DNA of 64,000 bases from Bacteroidales bacterium (GTDB taxonomy: Bacteria; Bacteroidota; Bacteroidia; Bacteroidales; UBA932), in assembly GCA_017465225.1 (NCBI GenBank), contig JAFTWQ010000032.1:17147-81146 (forward strand). The letters run 5' to 3'. The notes beneath the pieces are model-generated. The model saw only the letters and a list, made by a program, of their open reading frames with translations. It did no database searches and was not told the origin of the DNA. This document shows, piece after piece, positions 1-7,849 of this stretch. Positions within the stretch are counted from its first letter, which is position 1; every line of letters begins with the position of its first letter. Both the position numbers and the translations under genes were made by a program.

Positions 1-702
1 ACCATCGCCATCAACCTTCCTAACGACGAGAGGGTGCACGCAGCGAAGGGCGCTCGCCGCCTCCAGCTCTACAACAGCATGATGGCCAAGTTCGACAAGA
101 TCCTCGCCCCTATCGGAGAGGTTCTCATGGTCCCTGAGCAGCAGCAGTATCTCACTGCAGACGCATTCTTCTGGAATGTGACCTTCCACGAGGTTGCACA
201 CGGTCTCGGTGTGAAGCAGACAGTGAACGGCAAGGGTACAGTAGACCAGGCAATGGGCGACCAGAAGACTTCATGGGAAGAGGCTAAGGCTGACATCCTC
301 GGACTTTTCATGGTGAACAGCCTCATCGACATGGGTGAGATCACCGACATCACAAAGGAGGAGTCAGTAGCGACATTCATCGCCGGCATCGTACGTTCTG
401 TCCGTTTCGGTTCCGCTTCATCCCACGGAAAGGCTAACATGATGTGCTACAACTATATGGAAGAGCATGGTGCATTCAGCCGCAACGCCGAGGGTAAGTA
501 TGTGGTAGACTTCGAGAAGGCGCCGGAAGTGATCAACTCATGGGCAAACCTCATCCTCGAGACCCAGGCGACCGGTAACTTCGAGTTCGCACAGAAGTAT
601 GCAGCCGAGAACGCAAGCATCCGCGAGGCCCTCGCAGCCGACATCGCAAAGGTAAACGCTGCAGGCATCCCACGCGACATCGTCTTCGACTTTGCATGGT
701 AA
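1..702 (+). CDS. M49-like (dipeptidyl peptidase III family) zinc metallopeptidase, C-terminal part
   Basis: The reading frame is open to the left edge, so only the last 233 residues are present. Residues 63-67 read HEVAH followed by GLG, and about 30 residues later comes EEAKAD (about residues 93-98), the second zinc motif of the EExxA(E/D) type. This order and spacing fit family M49, whose members are zinc exopeptidases of about 550-700 residues. Most M49 enzymes have a hexapeptide HExxGH; this one has the pentapeptide HExxH, which I recall from some bacterial members. No signal peptide can be judged because the N-terminus is missing. A good intrinsic terminator follows, so the gene ends its transcription unit. 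The family call is fairly sure; dipeptidase activity is an inference, and it could be another hydrolase of the same fold. Confidence 0.75.
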   Translation, partial: TIAINLPNDERVHAAKGARRLQLYNSMMAKFDKILAPIGEVLMVPEQQQYLTADAFFWNVTFHEVAHGLGVKQTVNGKGTVDQAMGDQKTSWEEAKADILGLFMVNSLIDMGEITDITKEESVATFIAGIVRSVRFGSASSHGKANMMCYNYMEEHGAFSRNAEGKYVVDFEKAPEVINSWANLILETQATGNFEFAQKYAAENASIREALAADIAKVNAAGIPRDIVFDFAW

Positions 703-727
703 GCCTCTGACATCCTGAACGATATGG

Positions 728-765
728 AACAGCTCCGACAGTCATTCTGCCGGGGCTGTTTTTCA
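728..765 (+). terminator. Intrinsic terminator after the M49-like gene
   Basis: AACAGCTCCG and CGGGGCTGTT form a 10-bp stem (one G-U pair) with a 13-nt loop, followed directly by a T-run. It starts 25 bp after the stop codon. Confidence 0.75.
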
Positions 766-848
766 AAAGCACGGAAATGACCGTTTTTGTGCTTTTAACC
801 TTGTTTTTCGTGTTCAAAAGCACAAATAAGCCCGTTTTTGTGCTTTTG
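764..848. repeat. Two tandem 34-bp palindromic units upstream of tyrS
   Basis: Unit 1 is 764-797 and unit 2 is 815-848. Both run from CAAAAGCAC to GTGCTTTT(G/A) and share the middle block CCGTTTTTGTGCTTTT. Each can fold on itself through the CAAAAGCAC/GTGCTTTTG arms. They lie between the upstream terminator and the tyrS promoter. No other copy was noticed in the window. Confidence 0.7.
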
Positions 849-883
849 ATTGGAGCGAATGGACTGTGTATGGGAATTTTATG

Positions 884-891
884 TATCTTTG
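884..891 (+). promoter_or_regulatory. Bacteroidetes-type -7 box of tyrS
   Basis: TATCTTTG matches the TAnnTTTG consensus of the primary sigma factor of Bacteroidetes and lies 39 bp before the tyrS start. No TTTG was found at the expected -33 place, so the assignment rests on the -7 box and position only. Confidence 0.5.
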
Positions 892-930
892 TGGGTTACA
901 TATGAATAAAAATATAAAAGATATATAGAT

Positions 931-2220
931 ATGAAGAATTTTGTAGAGGAACTCAGGTGGAGAGGCATGATCCAGGACATCATGCCGGGAACAGAGGAGA
1001 AGCTTATGGAAGGTTCGACTGCGGCTTATGTCGGAATCGACCCTACAGCGGACTCGCTCCACATCGGACATATGGTCAGCATCATGATCCTGAAGCATTT
1101 CCAGAACTGCGGTCACAAGCCGATCGCTCTTGTGGGTGGTGCGACAGGTATGATCGGTGACCCTTCAATGAAGTCACAGGAGCGCAACCTCCTCGACGAG
1201 GAGACCCTCAATCACAATGTTGCATGCATCAAGGCGCAGCTCAGCAAGTTCCTTGACTTCGAGTCAGATGTAGAGAACAAGGCGGAGCTCGTGAACAACT
1301 ACGACTGGATGAAGAACTTCTCGTTCCTCGATTTCACACGCGACATCGGAAAGCACATCACTGTAAACTACATGATGGCAAAGGATTCAGTGAAGAAGAG
1401 ACTTTCGGGAGAGGCTCGCGACGGTATGTCATTCACAGAGTTCACATATCAGCTCCTCCAGGGATATGACTTCCTCTATCTCTATGAGCACAAGGGATGT
1501 ACCCTCCAGATGGGTGGCGCAGACCAGTGGGGCAACATCACCACAGGTTCGGAGCTCATCCGCCGTATCCTCGGCAAGGAGGCTTTCGCTCTTACATGCC
1601 CTCTCATCACAAAGGCTGACGGCGGAAAGTTCGGAAAGACCGAGAAGGGTAACATCTGGCTTGATCCGGAGCGCACTTCTCCATACCAGTTCTACCAGTT
1701 CTGGCTCAACGTATCTGACTCAGACGCAGAGAAATACATCAAGATCTTCACAATGCTTTCAAAGGAGGAGATCGACGCGGCAATCGCACAGCATGCAGAG
1801 GCTCCGGAGCGTCGCGAGCTTCAGAAGCTCCTCGCAAAGGAAGTGACCACAATGGTACACGGCGCTGCAGAGTATGAGAATGCGGTAGCTGCATCGCAGA
1901 TGCTCTTCGGAAACGCAACAAAGGATGCTCTCATGAGCCTTGATGAGAAGACATTCCTCGCAGTGTTCGACGGAGTGCCGACATTCGAGGTGGCTGCAGA
2001 GAAGTTCCCTCTCGGCGTCATCGATCTTCTTGCCGGCGAGTCACAGGTATTCCCTTCAAAGGGAGAGTGCCGCAAGATGATCCAGGCTAACGGCGTGAGC
2101 ATCAACAAGGAGAAAGTCGGCGACATCAATGCGCAGATCGGCTCGGAGTCGTTCATCAATGGCAAATATATCCTTGCGCAGAAGGGAAAGAAGAACTACT
2201 TTATCATAAAGATCGCTTAA
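931..2220 (+). CDS. tyrS: Tyrosyl-tRNA synthetase
   Basis: Class Ic aminoacyl-tRNA synthetase that charges tRNA-Tyr in the cytoplasm. The HIGH motif is seen at residues 44-47 (LHIGHM) and the second signature loop as KFGKT near residue 233, the usual bacterial TyrRS form of [18 protein letters not shown] and [10 protein letters not shown] are typical active-site segments for tyrosine and ATP. The C-terminal 60 residues have the S4 RNA-binding fold ([13 protein letters not shown]). The length of 429 residues is normal for bacterial TyrRS. The ATG is the first in frame after the -7 box. rbfA follows 155 bp later across a large palindrome. Confidence 0.97.
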   Translation: MKNFVEELRWRGMIQDIMPGTEEKLMEGSTAAYVGIDPTADSLHIGHMVSIMILKHFQNCGHKPIALVGGATGMIGDPSMKSQERNLLDEETLNHNVACIKAQLSKFLDFESDVENKAELVNNYDWMKNFSFLDFTRDIGKHITVNYMMAKDSVKKRLSGEARDGMSFTEFTYQLLQGYDFLYLYEHKGCTLQMGGADQWGNITTGSELIRRILGKEAFALTCPLITKADGGKFGKTEKGNIWLDPERTSPYQFYQFWLNVSDSDAEKYIKIFTMLSKEEIDAAIAQHAEAPERRELQKLLAKEVTTMVHGAAEYENAVAASQMLFGNATKDALMSLDEKTFLAVFDGVPTFEVAAEKFPLGVIDLLAGESQVFPSKGECRKMIQANGVSINKEKVGDINAQIGSESFINGKYILAQKGKKNYFIIKIA

Positions 2221-2245
2221 TATCACACGTTTATTTGTGTGATAT
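2219..2245 (+). terminator. Short hairpin at the end of tyrS
   Basis: ATATCACAC and GTGTGATAT form a 9-bp stem with the loop GTTTATTT, starting inside the stop codon. There is no T-run after it, so termination is uncertain. Its right arm is also part of the larger palindrome at 2229-2325, so the two folds exclude each other. Confidence 0.45.
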
Positions 2246-2325
2246 TCCGGAAACCCCCGCCCTCCCGTTGGTCGGGCACCCCCTAGCCGGGGGTGGCATG
2301 TTTCCTCCATATCCACACAAATAAA
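2229..2325. repeat. 97-bp imperfect palindrome between tyrS and rbfA
   Basis: The left end GTTTATTTGTGTG (2229-2241) and right end CACACAAATAAAC (2313-2325) are perfect inverse complements. Further in, GGAAAC (2249-2254) pairs with GTTTCC (2300-2305), and in the right half CACCCCC pairs with GGGGGTG around a short loop. It fills most of the intergenic space and could fold as one long hairpin. Confidence 0.75.
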
Positions 2326-2375
2326 CTTACTGATTACAAATCTTATAATAAAGCACACGGAAACACGCAGGTAAA

Positions 2376-2726
2376 ATGGAAAAGAATATTGAGAGTACAA
2401 GGCAGCTGAAGGTTGCCAAGGAAATACAGAAGGTAATGGCAGAGGTCATCAGAAGCAAGGGAATGGCGGCTTTCGGCGGCGCTCTTGTGTCGGTGAGCGG
2501 CGTGAAGATCAGTCCGGATCTTTCCGTTGCCAAGATCTATGTCAGCGTATTCCCTTCTGACAAGGCGGAAGCCGTGATGGGCGTTCTGGAAGAAAACGCA
2601 CGCGCATTGCGTGGAGAGCTCGGCAGCAAGGTTGCAAAGCAGCTCCGCATCGTGCCGGAGATCAGCTTCTTCCTCGACAGCTCCCTCGACTACGTAGAAC
2701 ACATTGAAGAATTATTGAAGAAGTAG
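2376..2726 (+). CDS. rbfA: 30S ribosome-binding factor A
   Basis: Small KH-fold protein of 116 residues that helps late maturation of the 30S subunit, including 16S rRNA 5' end processing and cold adaptation. The protein shows the family pattern: an N-terminal basic helix (RQLKVAKEIQKVMAEVI), a central strand pair with VSGVKISPDLSVAKIYVSVFP, and the C-terminal LRIVPEISFFLDSSLDYVEHIEELL. Length is normal. The gene is followed with no gap by a family C repeat, and then by a LolC/E permease whose start codon abuts that repeat, so the two genes may share a transcript. Confidence 0.93.
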   Translation: MEKNIESTRQLKVAKEIQKVMAEVIRSKGMAAFGGALVSVSGVKISPDLSVAKIYVSVFPSDKAEAVMGVLEENARALRGELGSKVAKQLRIVPEISFFLDSSLDYVEHIEELLKK

Positions 2727-2759
2727 ATTGCCACGTCGCTACGTTCCTCGCAATGACGT
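2727..2759. repeat. Family C repeat (ATTGCCACG...CGCAATGACG)
   Basis: The element starts at the base after the rbfA stop codon and ends at the base before the ATG of the next gene. Its ends ATTGC and GCAAT are inverted. Other copies are inside tilS at 18336-18371 and 18723-18804. Read on the minus strand it gives the well-known spurious peptide HCEERSDVAI. Confidence 0.85.
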
Positions 2760-3977
2760 ATGAAGCTCGCGCCATTCATAGCAAAGAGATACCTTTTCGC
2801 CAAGAAGTCACACAACGTGATCAACATAATCTCGGCGATAAGTGCCATCGGAATGGCTATCGGAACAGCTGCGCTCATCATCATCATGTCGGTTTATAAC
2901 GGGTTCGACTCGCTCATCAGATCCATGTTGAGCAATGTCGAACCCGATCTTATGATAACCCCTGCCACAGGAAAGGTCTTTGTCCCAGAAGGAGAAACCT
3001 ACGACTGGATATATGACCAGCCGTCCGTAAAGAACATGTGCGGAGTGCTCCAGGAGCAGGTTTTCATCAATTATGACGGTCAGCAGGGCCTTGCCAAAGC
3101 CAAGGGAGTAGACTGGATATATGAGGACGAGACCCCTCTGAAGGATCATATCAGAGACGGGGAATTCAAGCTCCATAGAGGCGACGTACCGCTGGCTTCT
3201 GTCGGAGCCGGCCTTGCCTACAGCATGGGCATCAATCCACGCTTCGTCTCCCCTATCGAGATCTATTTCCCGTCCAGGACCAGAAGACTTTCAATGGCAA
3301 ATCCCATATCGTCCATCGAGTCGATAAAGGTATGGCCGTCAAGCATATTCTCGGTCAACAATGAGGTGGACGCAGAACTCATGATACTCCCGATCGAAAA
3401 GATGAGGGAGCTGCTGGAATATGATGATGAAGTATCTGCCGTTGAAATCAGGCTCGCGGAAGGCACGGACGGAAAGGAGCTGAAACGGCTTCAGAAAGAG
3501 ATCAGCACCATGCTGGGCCCGGACTTCAAGGTAAAGGACAGGTTCCAGCAGAACGAGTCGCTCTACAAGATGATGAGATACGAAAAGGCGGCTATCTACA
3601 TGATCCTTATCTTCATCATCATTATCATCGCATTCAACATTTTCGGCAGTCTCTCGATGCTCATCATCGAAAAGCGCGGGGACATCGAGACATTGCGCAG
3701 CCTCGGAGCGCATGACAGGCTAATAAGGCGCATCTTCGTCCTGGAAGGATGGATGATATCCCTTACCGGCCTTGCTGCAGGCCTTGTCGTCGGAACCGGT
3801 TTCGCCCTTCTCCAGCAGCACTTCGGATTCATAAAAATGCCCGGACAATTCATTGTCCAGGCATATCCCGTCATCCTTTCATGGACTGACATTCTTCTTA
3901 CCGTCATAGGCGTTGCAGCCATCGGCTACATCATTGCCCTGCTACCGGTAGCATCATTCTACAGGAAAGAGAGGTAG
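2760..3977 (+). CDS. LolC/LolE-type ABC transporter permease (FtsX/MacB fold)
   Basis: Inner-membrane protein of 405 residues of the kind that, with LolD ATPase, releases lipoproteins from the inner membrane toward the outer membrane. Four membrane segments are visible: one at about 20-45, then a large periplasmic domain to about 275, then a segment rich in isoleucine near 280-305, one near 325-350 and one near 375-397. The FtsX-type cytoplasmic loop IEKRGDIETLRSLGA, which contacts the ATPase, follows the second segment. The ATPase gene is not next to it. The start ATG is directly against a family C repeat, so the ribosome-binding region lies in the repeat. The window encodes many lipoproteins, which makes a Lol role sensible, but other substrates are possible. 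Confidence 0.82.
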   Translation: MKLAPFIAKRYLFAKKSHNVINIISAISAIGMAIGTAALIIIMSVYNGFDSLIRSMLSNVEPDLMITPATGKVFVPEGETYDWIYDQPSVKNMCGVLQEQVFINYDGQQGLAKAKGVDWIYEDETPLKDHIRDGEFKLHRGDVPLASVGAGLAYSMGINPRFVSPIEIYFPSRTRRLSMANPISSIESIKVWPSSIFSVNNEVDAELMILPIEKMRELLEYDDEVSAVEIRLAEGTDGKELKRLQKEISTMLGPDFKVKDRFQQNESLYKMMRYEKAAIYMILIFIIIIIAFNIFGSLSMLIIEKRGDIETLRSLGAHDRLIRRIFVLEGWMISLTGLAAGLVVGTGFALLQQHFGFIKMPGQFIVQAYPVILSWTDILLTVIGVAAIGYIIALLPVASFYRKER

Positions 3978-4775
3978 CTACATCGTTATGGTCAGGTCTT
4001 CGGACGAATAGACTCCGTCATTCCAATGGCCTTCTCCATCCTCGGTCTGTGTCAGCTTGACCGTCTCCGTCTTCTTTCCGAAATCACCGCCATTCTCCTC
4101 GCCGTCCACATCCTCAAAGCAGATGTCCGCTTCAACTGCAGGGAACCAATCTGGCTGCACAAGATGGAACGAACCGTCTTCAGCCGTAACGGCCTTCTGC
4201 CTCATATGTTCATATATATCTTCGCCGTATACTTCGATTCCTTCAAGAGGATTACCATCTGAATCCACCACCTTGCCTTTGATCTCAAACGTAGCATATG
4301 GTACTCCATATTCAGCGACTGTTTCCACCGGATGCATCTTCACATCTACTCCCAAGGCGCCGAAGAGGCCTAAATACCAACCCTTGCCATCTTCCTGCTT
4401 CTCCAATGCAACGGTCTTCTCCTGTGTTGCGAACCAGCCGCCATTTTCCTCATCATCCACATCCGTGAACCTGACATCTATCGTTTTTTCAGCATAGGAA
4501 AAACCTCCATTAAGCTCATAGCTTCCATCAGCCGAAGTAAAGACAGTATCGGCATATTCATCCGGAACCGTAACGGCAATGCCCTTGATCGGATTGCCTG
4601 CTTCATCTGTAACCTTGCCCTTGACAAAATATTCCGCATAAGGGCTTCCATATTCAGGTGCAGGCACACCATACATCGGAATAGGAGATGCACCCTCTCC
4701 GTCACAGGCACTGACAAAAGAAAAACCCAATATGCCAAGGAGCGTCCTGCAAAGATTTAAAATAAAATTCTTCAT
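3978..4775 (-). CDS. Lipoprotein paired with the radical SAM enzyme, two-domain form
   Basis: Exported lipoprotein of 265 residues with a signal peptide ending FVSAC (Cys24). It contains two similar halves, each opening with an EYG-PY-KGKV-D stretch (about residues 41-56 and 157-172) and continuing as a carboxypeptidase-regulatory-like beta-sandwich (GNPIKGI/GNPLEGI, DGSY/DGSF). The same motif opens its smaller paralog at 5907-6404, with the radical SAM gene between them. I recall this pairing from the TIGRFAM models for a radical SAM protein with an associated lipoprotein. Whether the lipoprotein is the enzyme's substrate is an inference. The gene is the last of the three and converges on the LolC/E gene, with the two stop codons side by side. 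Confidence 0.8.
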   Translation of the reverse strand: MKNFILNLCRTLLGILGFSFVSACDGEGASPIPMYGVPAPEYGSPYAEYFVKGKVTDEAGNPIKGIAVTVPDEYADTVFTSADGSYELNGGFSYAEKTIDVRFTDVDDEENGGWFATQEKTVALEKQEDGKGWYLGLFGALGVDVKMHPVETVAEYGVPYATFEIKGKVVDSDGNPLEGIEVYGEDIYEHMRQKAVTAEDGSFHLVQPDWFPAVEADICFEDVDGEENGGDFGKKTETVKLTQTEDGEGHWNDGVYSSEDLTITM

Positions 4776-4837
4776 ATCTGTATTGTTTACACATATGTAC
4801 CAGAAAAGGCGATATGACTGCGTGTAAAACGGGAATA

Positions 4838-5905
4838 TTACCCGATTCTTTCATAGTGGCACAGAATCAGATTGCCATCATCATCGCGCAGATGCATTCC
4901 ATTGCCTTCGCAATAGCGGAACCACTTGCAGTCACCGCACTTGTCCTTCTTCATCCATGAACGGTCACGATATGGCTGGAAGCGGTTTTCCCATACATCT
5001 ATGAAATCATCCTTGTAGATGTTTCCCTGATGGTAATCTGCGCGTATGCTGCCGCATGCGGATATCGATCCGTCTATGAGTACAGAAGCGATGGACGTGC
5101 CAGCCTGACATGTGTAGAGATGGTCGCGGACTTCCCCTTCGAACTCGCCCAGGAAGCCCTCGCAGCCATAGCTTACCTTTATACGGCCTTCCTTTCTCGT
5201 TTTCCTGATAAACTCCATCAGTCCGCGGAAACGTTCCTTGCTGAGCTGGAGTTCAGGATCATGGGCAGCGCGGCCGACAGGAAAGACAGTGAATATTCGC
5301 CAGCTTTTGAGTCCGAGACTGATGAGGTATTCCTTGAACTGTTCAAGGGAATCATAGTTCCTGTTATTGGCACACGTAACCACATCGAACATGATCGAAG
5401 GCTCTTTGGCTAGTATTTCCACTGCTTGCGATGCATACTTGAATCCGTCAGGCACTCCCCTCATCCAGTTGTGCTGGTCCTCGAACCCGTCCAGACTGAT
5501 GGTTGCCGAATGCAGACCGGACGCAAGCAGCTGGTCGATCTTCTTCGGTGTCATGAGACGCCCGTTCGAGACCATTCCCCAAGGGAACTCCAGATCGTAG
5601 ATCGCACGTCCGCACTTCAGGAGGTCATCCCTCATGAGAGGCTCACCGCCGGACACTATTACCATTATCTTGTGAGAATCATACTTTTCCTTGATCCTGA
5701 CAAGGACGTTCCTGAAATCCTCGAAAGGCATGTCCGGATGAACAGCAGAGACCTTGCAGTCACTTCCGCAATGGCGGCATTTCATGTTGCACCTCAAGGT
5801 ACTTTCCCAGAACAGCTGGCGAAGGGGATGCTTCTCCTGCATATCCTTCACCAGCTGTCTATGTAGTTCAAGCGCTATGCGCTGTCTGATTGATATTCCT
5901 GACAT
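4838..5905 (-). CDS. Radical SAM/SPASM domain protein of a lipoprotein-associated system
   Basis: Iron-sulfur enzyme of 355 residues. The radical SAM cluster motif is at Cys39, Cys43 and Cys46 (CNMKCRHC), followed by the SAM-binding GGEP (VSGGEPLMRDDL). The C-terminal third is a SPASM/twitch region with cysteines in CQAG, ISACGS, KCGDCKWFRYCEG and LCHYE, suited to two auxiliary [4Fe-4S] clusters as in peptide-modifying enzymes. One base separates it from the stop of the upstream lipoprotein gene (TAATATG), so they are translationally coupled; the second lipoprotein gene follows 62 bp later. A role in maturing the lipoproteins or a product linked to them is likely from context but unproven. 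No short precursor-peptide gene was seen. Confidence 0.88.
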   Translation of the reverse strand: MSGISIRQRIALELHRQLVKDMQEKHPLRQLFWESTLRCNMKCRHCGSDCKVSAVHPDMPFEDFRNVLVRIKEKYDSHKIMVIVSGGEPLMRDDLLKCGRAIYDLEFPWGMVSNGRLMTPKKIDQLLASGLHSATISLDGFEDQHNWMRGVPDGFKYASQAVEILAKEPSIMFDVVTCANNRNYDSLEQFKEYLISLGLKSWRIFTVFPVGRAAHDPELQLSKERFRGLMEFIRKTRKEGRIKVSYGCEGFLGEFEGEVRDHLYTCQAGTSIASVLIDGSISACGSIRADYHQGNIYKDDFIDVWENRFQPYRDRSWMKKDKCGDCKWFRYCEGNGMHLRDDDGNLILCHYERIG

Positions 5906-5906
5906 A

Positions 5907-6404
5907 TTAATTCCCGTTGCCGATATTCTTCATCTTCAACTCCAGATCTTCAGCTCCCATGGTCATGTCTTCCAGAAGCCCCGGATCAAGCACATGCAGA
6001 GTGTCCTTATAATGTCCGTCTGCAAGCGGATCCGGATCTGAAAGAAGTATTGCGCCAGGAATGTCGATAAATGATCCTTCTATCAGAAACCCACCGTCAT
6101 CATCCACACCACATCCCGGATCGATTTCTATAAAACTTGTCTTACAGACACCTTGATCTTCATATGGAACAGCCAGTCCCAATGTAGCCTTGACTCCACA
6201 TACAACACCATTATGATCTTCATCAACGACCTTACCCTTGAAACGATACATAGTATAAGGAGCTCCATATTCTGGCGCCGGGACATCATCCTCATATGGG
6301 TCTTTGGTAATATTATCATCCGCTTTCTCGTCACAAGCGTGGAAGGCGGCAAAGCCAAGAAATCCCAGACACCAGCAAGCAATCCTATAGAATGTAAACC
6401 TCAT
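5907..6404 (-). CDS. Lipoprotein paired with the radical SAM enzyme, one-domain form
   Basis: Exported protein of 165 residues from the ATG that starts MRFTFYR; an upstream in-frame ATG (6428) would add a non-signal-like leader. The signal peptide ends near FHAC (about residue 24). After a short acidic spacer it has APEYGAPYTMY-KGKVVD, the same motif as the larger lipoprotein at 3978-4775, then one carboxypeptidase-regulatory-like domain. It is the first gene of the three-gene set and its stop codon is one base from the start of the radical SAM gene. The C-terminal end MGAEDLELKMKN resembles the end of the other lipoprotein (SSEDLTITM), supporting common descent. Confidence 0.78.
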   Translation of the reverse strand: MRFTFYRIACWCLGFLGFAAFHACDEKADDNITKDPYEDDVPAPEYGAPYTMYRFKGKVVDEDHNGVVCGVKATLGLAVPYEDQGVCKTSFIEIDPGCGVDDDGGFLIEGSFIDIPGAILLSDPDPLADGHYKDTLHVLDPGLLEDMTMGAEDLELKMKNIGNGN

Positions 6405-6463
6405 AGCCTTTTTATTATAAAGATACATACTTAACAAAAAGACTGCGTATAGTCAAGAAAAAA

Positions 6464-7849
6464 TTATCTGTTCTGTACGTATTCGTGGATGGCGGCGGCA
6501 GCCTTACGGCCTGCTCCCATCGCGAGGATCACAGTCGCTGCACCTGTCACGGCATCACCACCTGCGAACACGCCCGGACGGGTTGTCGCACCGTTCTCAT
6601 CAGCCACGAGACATCCGCGGCGGTTGGTCTCAAGACCGGCGGTAGTCCTTGCGATAAGAGGATTCGGTGATGTTCCGAGGGACATGATGACAGTCTCTGT
6701 CTCGATCTCGAATTCAGAACCAGGAACAGCCACAGGGCTTCTGCGGCCGCTTTCATCAGGCTCGCCGAGTTCCATGCGGATACATTTCACAGCCTTTACC
6801 CAACCCTTCTCGTCACCGATGATCTCTACTGGATTTGTAAGCATCGCGAACTGGATGCCCTCTTCCTTTGCATGATGAACCTCCTCACGACGTGCAGGAA
6901 GCTCAGTCTCGGTACGACGGTAAACGATTGTTGTCTCCGCTCCAAGTCGGAGAGCTGTACGCGCAGCATCCATGGCTACGTTTCCACCACCTACTACAAC
7001 CACCTTCTTTCCTGCATGGATAGGAGTCATGTAATCGTCCCTGTATGCCTTCATGAGGTTGTTTCTGGTAAGGAACTCGTTTGCAGAGAAAACACCGTTG
7101 AAATTCTCGCCAGGGATGCCCATGAACTTCGGAAGTCCGGCTCCCGAGCCAACGAACACGGCTGCAAAACCTTCTTCGTCAAGGAGTGAATCGATGGTCA
7201 CAGTCCTTCCGGCGATGACATTGGTCTCGATCTTTACGCCAAGCGCCTTTACCGACTCAATCTCCGCAGCCACCACCTTGTCCTTCGGAAGGCGGAATTC
7301 AGGAATACCGTATTCGAGCACTCCGCCCGGACGATGAAGAGCCTCGAAGATAGTAACTTCATATCCGAGTTTTGCAAGGTCTGATGCACATGCTAGACCT
7401 GCAGGACCACTGCCGATGACCGCGATCTTATGACCGTTTGCAGGAGCTACCTCCGGCTTCACACCACCGTTCTCGCGGCTCCAGTCAGCGACGAAACGCT
7501 CGAGCTTTCCGATTGCTACAGGCTCGCCCTTCACACCAAGGATACAGCTTCCCTCGCACTGTGTCTCCTGCGGACAAACTCGGCCGCAGATTGCAGGGAG
7601 TGATGAATCTTCAGCGATGACAGCAGCCGCAGCAGCAAAATTGCCGGCAGCAACCTGAGCTATGAAGTTAGGAATCTTGACGCTTACAGGGCAGGCAGCC
7701 ACACAACGCGGATTCTTGCAATGAAGACATCTGGTAGCCTCAAGCTGGGCCTCCTCAACATTATATCCGTAGCATACCTCCTCGAAATTGGTAGCACGTA
7801 CCTTCGGATCCTGCTCTCTTACAGGAACTCTTGGAATCTTGTTTGCCAT
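6464..7849 (-). CDS. nfnB: NfnB-type large subunit (GltD-like FAD/NAD(P)-binding oxidoreductase)
   Basis: Flavoprotein of 461 residues starting MANKIPRVPV. The N-terminal domain carries two [4Fe-4S] cysteine sets (CLHCKNPRC..ACP and CGRVCPQETQCEGSC). Then come an FAD-binding GSGPAGLACA, an NAD(P)-binding VVVGGGNVAMDAAR near the middle, and a C-terminal GGDAVTGAATVILAMGAGRKAA. These are GltD features, but no large glutamate synthase subunit is near. Instead its start overlaps the stop of an FNR-like gene by one base (TAATG), the arrangement of NfnAB, which by family knowledge uses electron bifurcation to couple NADH, NADPH and ferredoxin. It could be annotated as glutamate synthase small chain by homology alone; the pairing argues for Nfn. 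Confidence 0.82.
   Translation of the reverse strand: MANKIPRVPVREQDPKVRATNFEEVCYGYNVEEAQLEATRCLHCKNPRCVAACPVSVKIPNFIAQVAAGNFAAAAAVIAEDSSLPAICGRVCPQETQCEGSCILGVKGEPVAIGKLERFVADWSRENGGVKPEVAPANGHKIAVIGSGPAGLACASDLAKLGYEVTIFEALHRPGGVLEYGIPEFRLPKDKVVAAEIESVKALGVKIETNVIAGRTVTIDSLLDEEGFAAVFVGSGAGLPKFMGIPGENFNGVFSANEFLTRNNLMKAYRDDYMTPIHAGKKVVVVGGGNVAMDAARTALRLGAETTIVYRRTETELPARREEVHHAKEEGIQFAMLTNPVEIIGDEKGWVKAVKCIRMELGEPDESGRRSPVAVPGSEFEIETETVIMSLGTSPNPLIARTTAGLETNRRGCLVADENGATTRPGVFAGGDAVTGAATVILAMGAGRKAAAAIHEYVQNR

Noticed and set aside
6464-7849. Glutamate synthase small chain (gltD)
   Set aside because: The domains fit, but no large gltB subunit is near and the gene is coupled to an FNR-like [2Fe-2S] protein, as in NfnAB.
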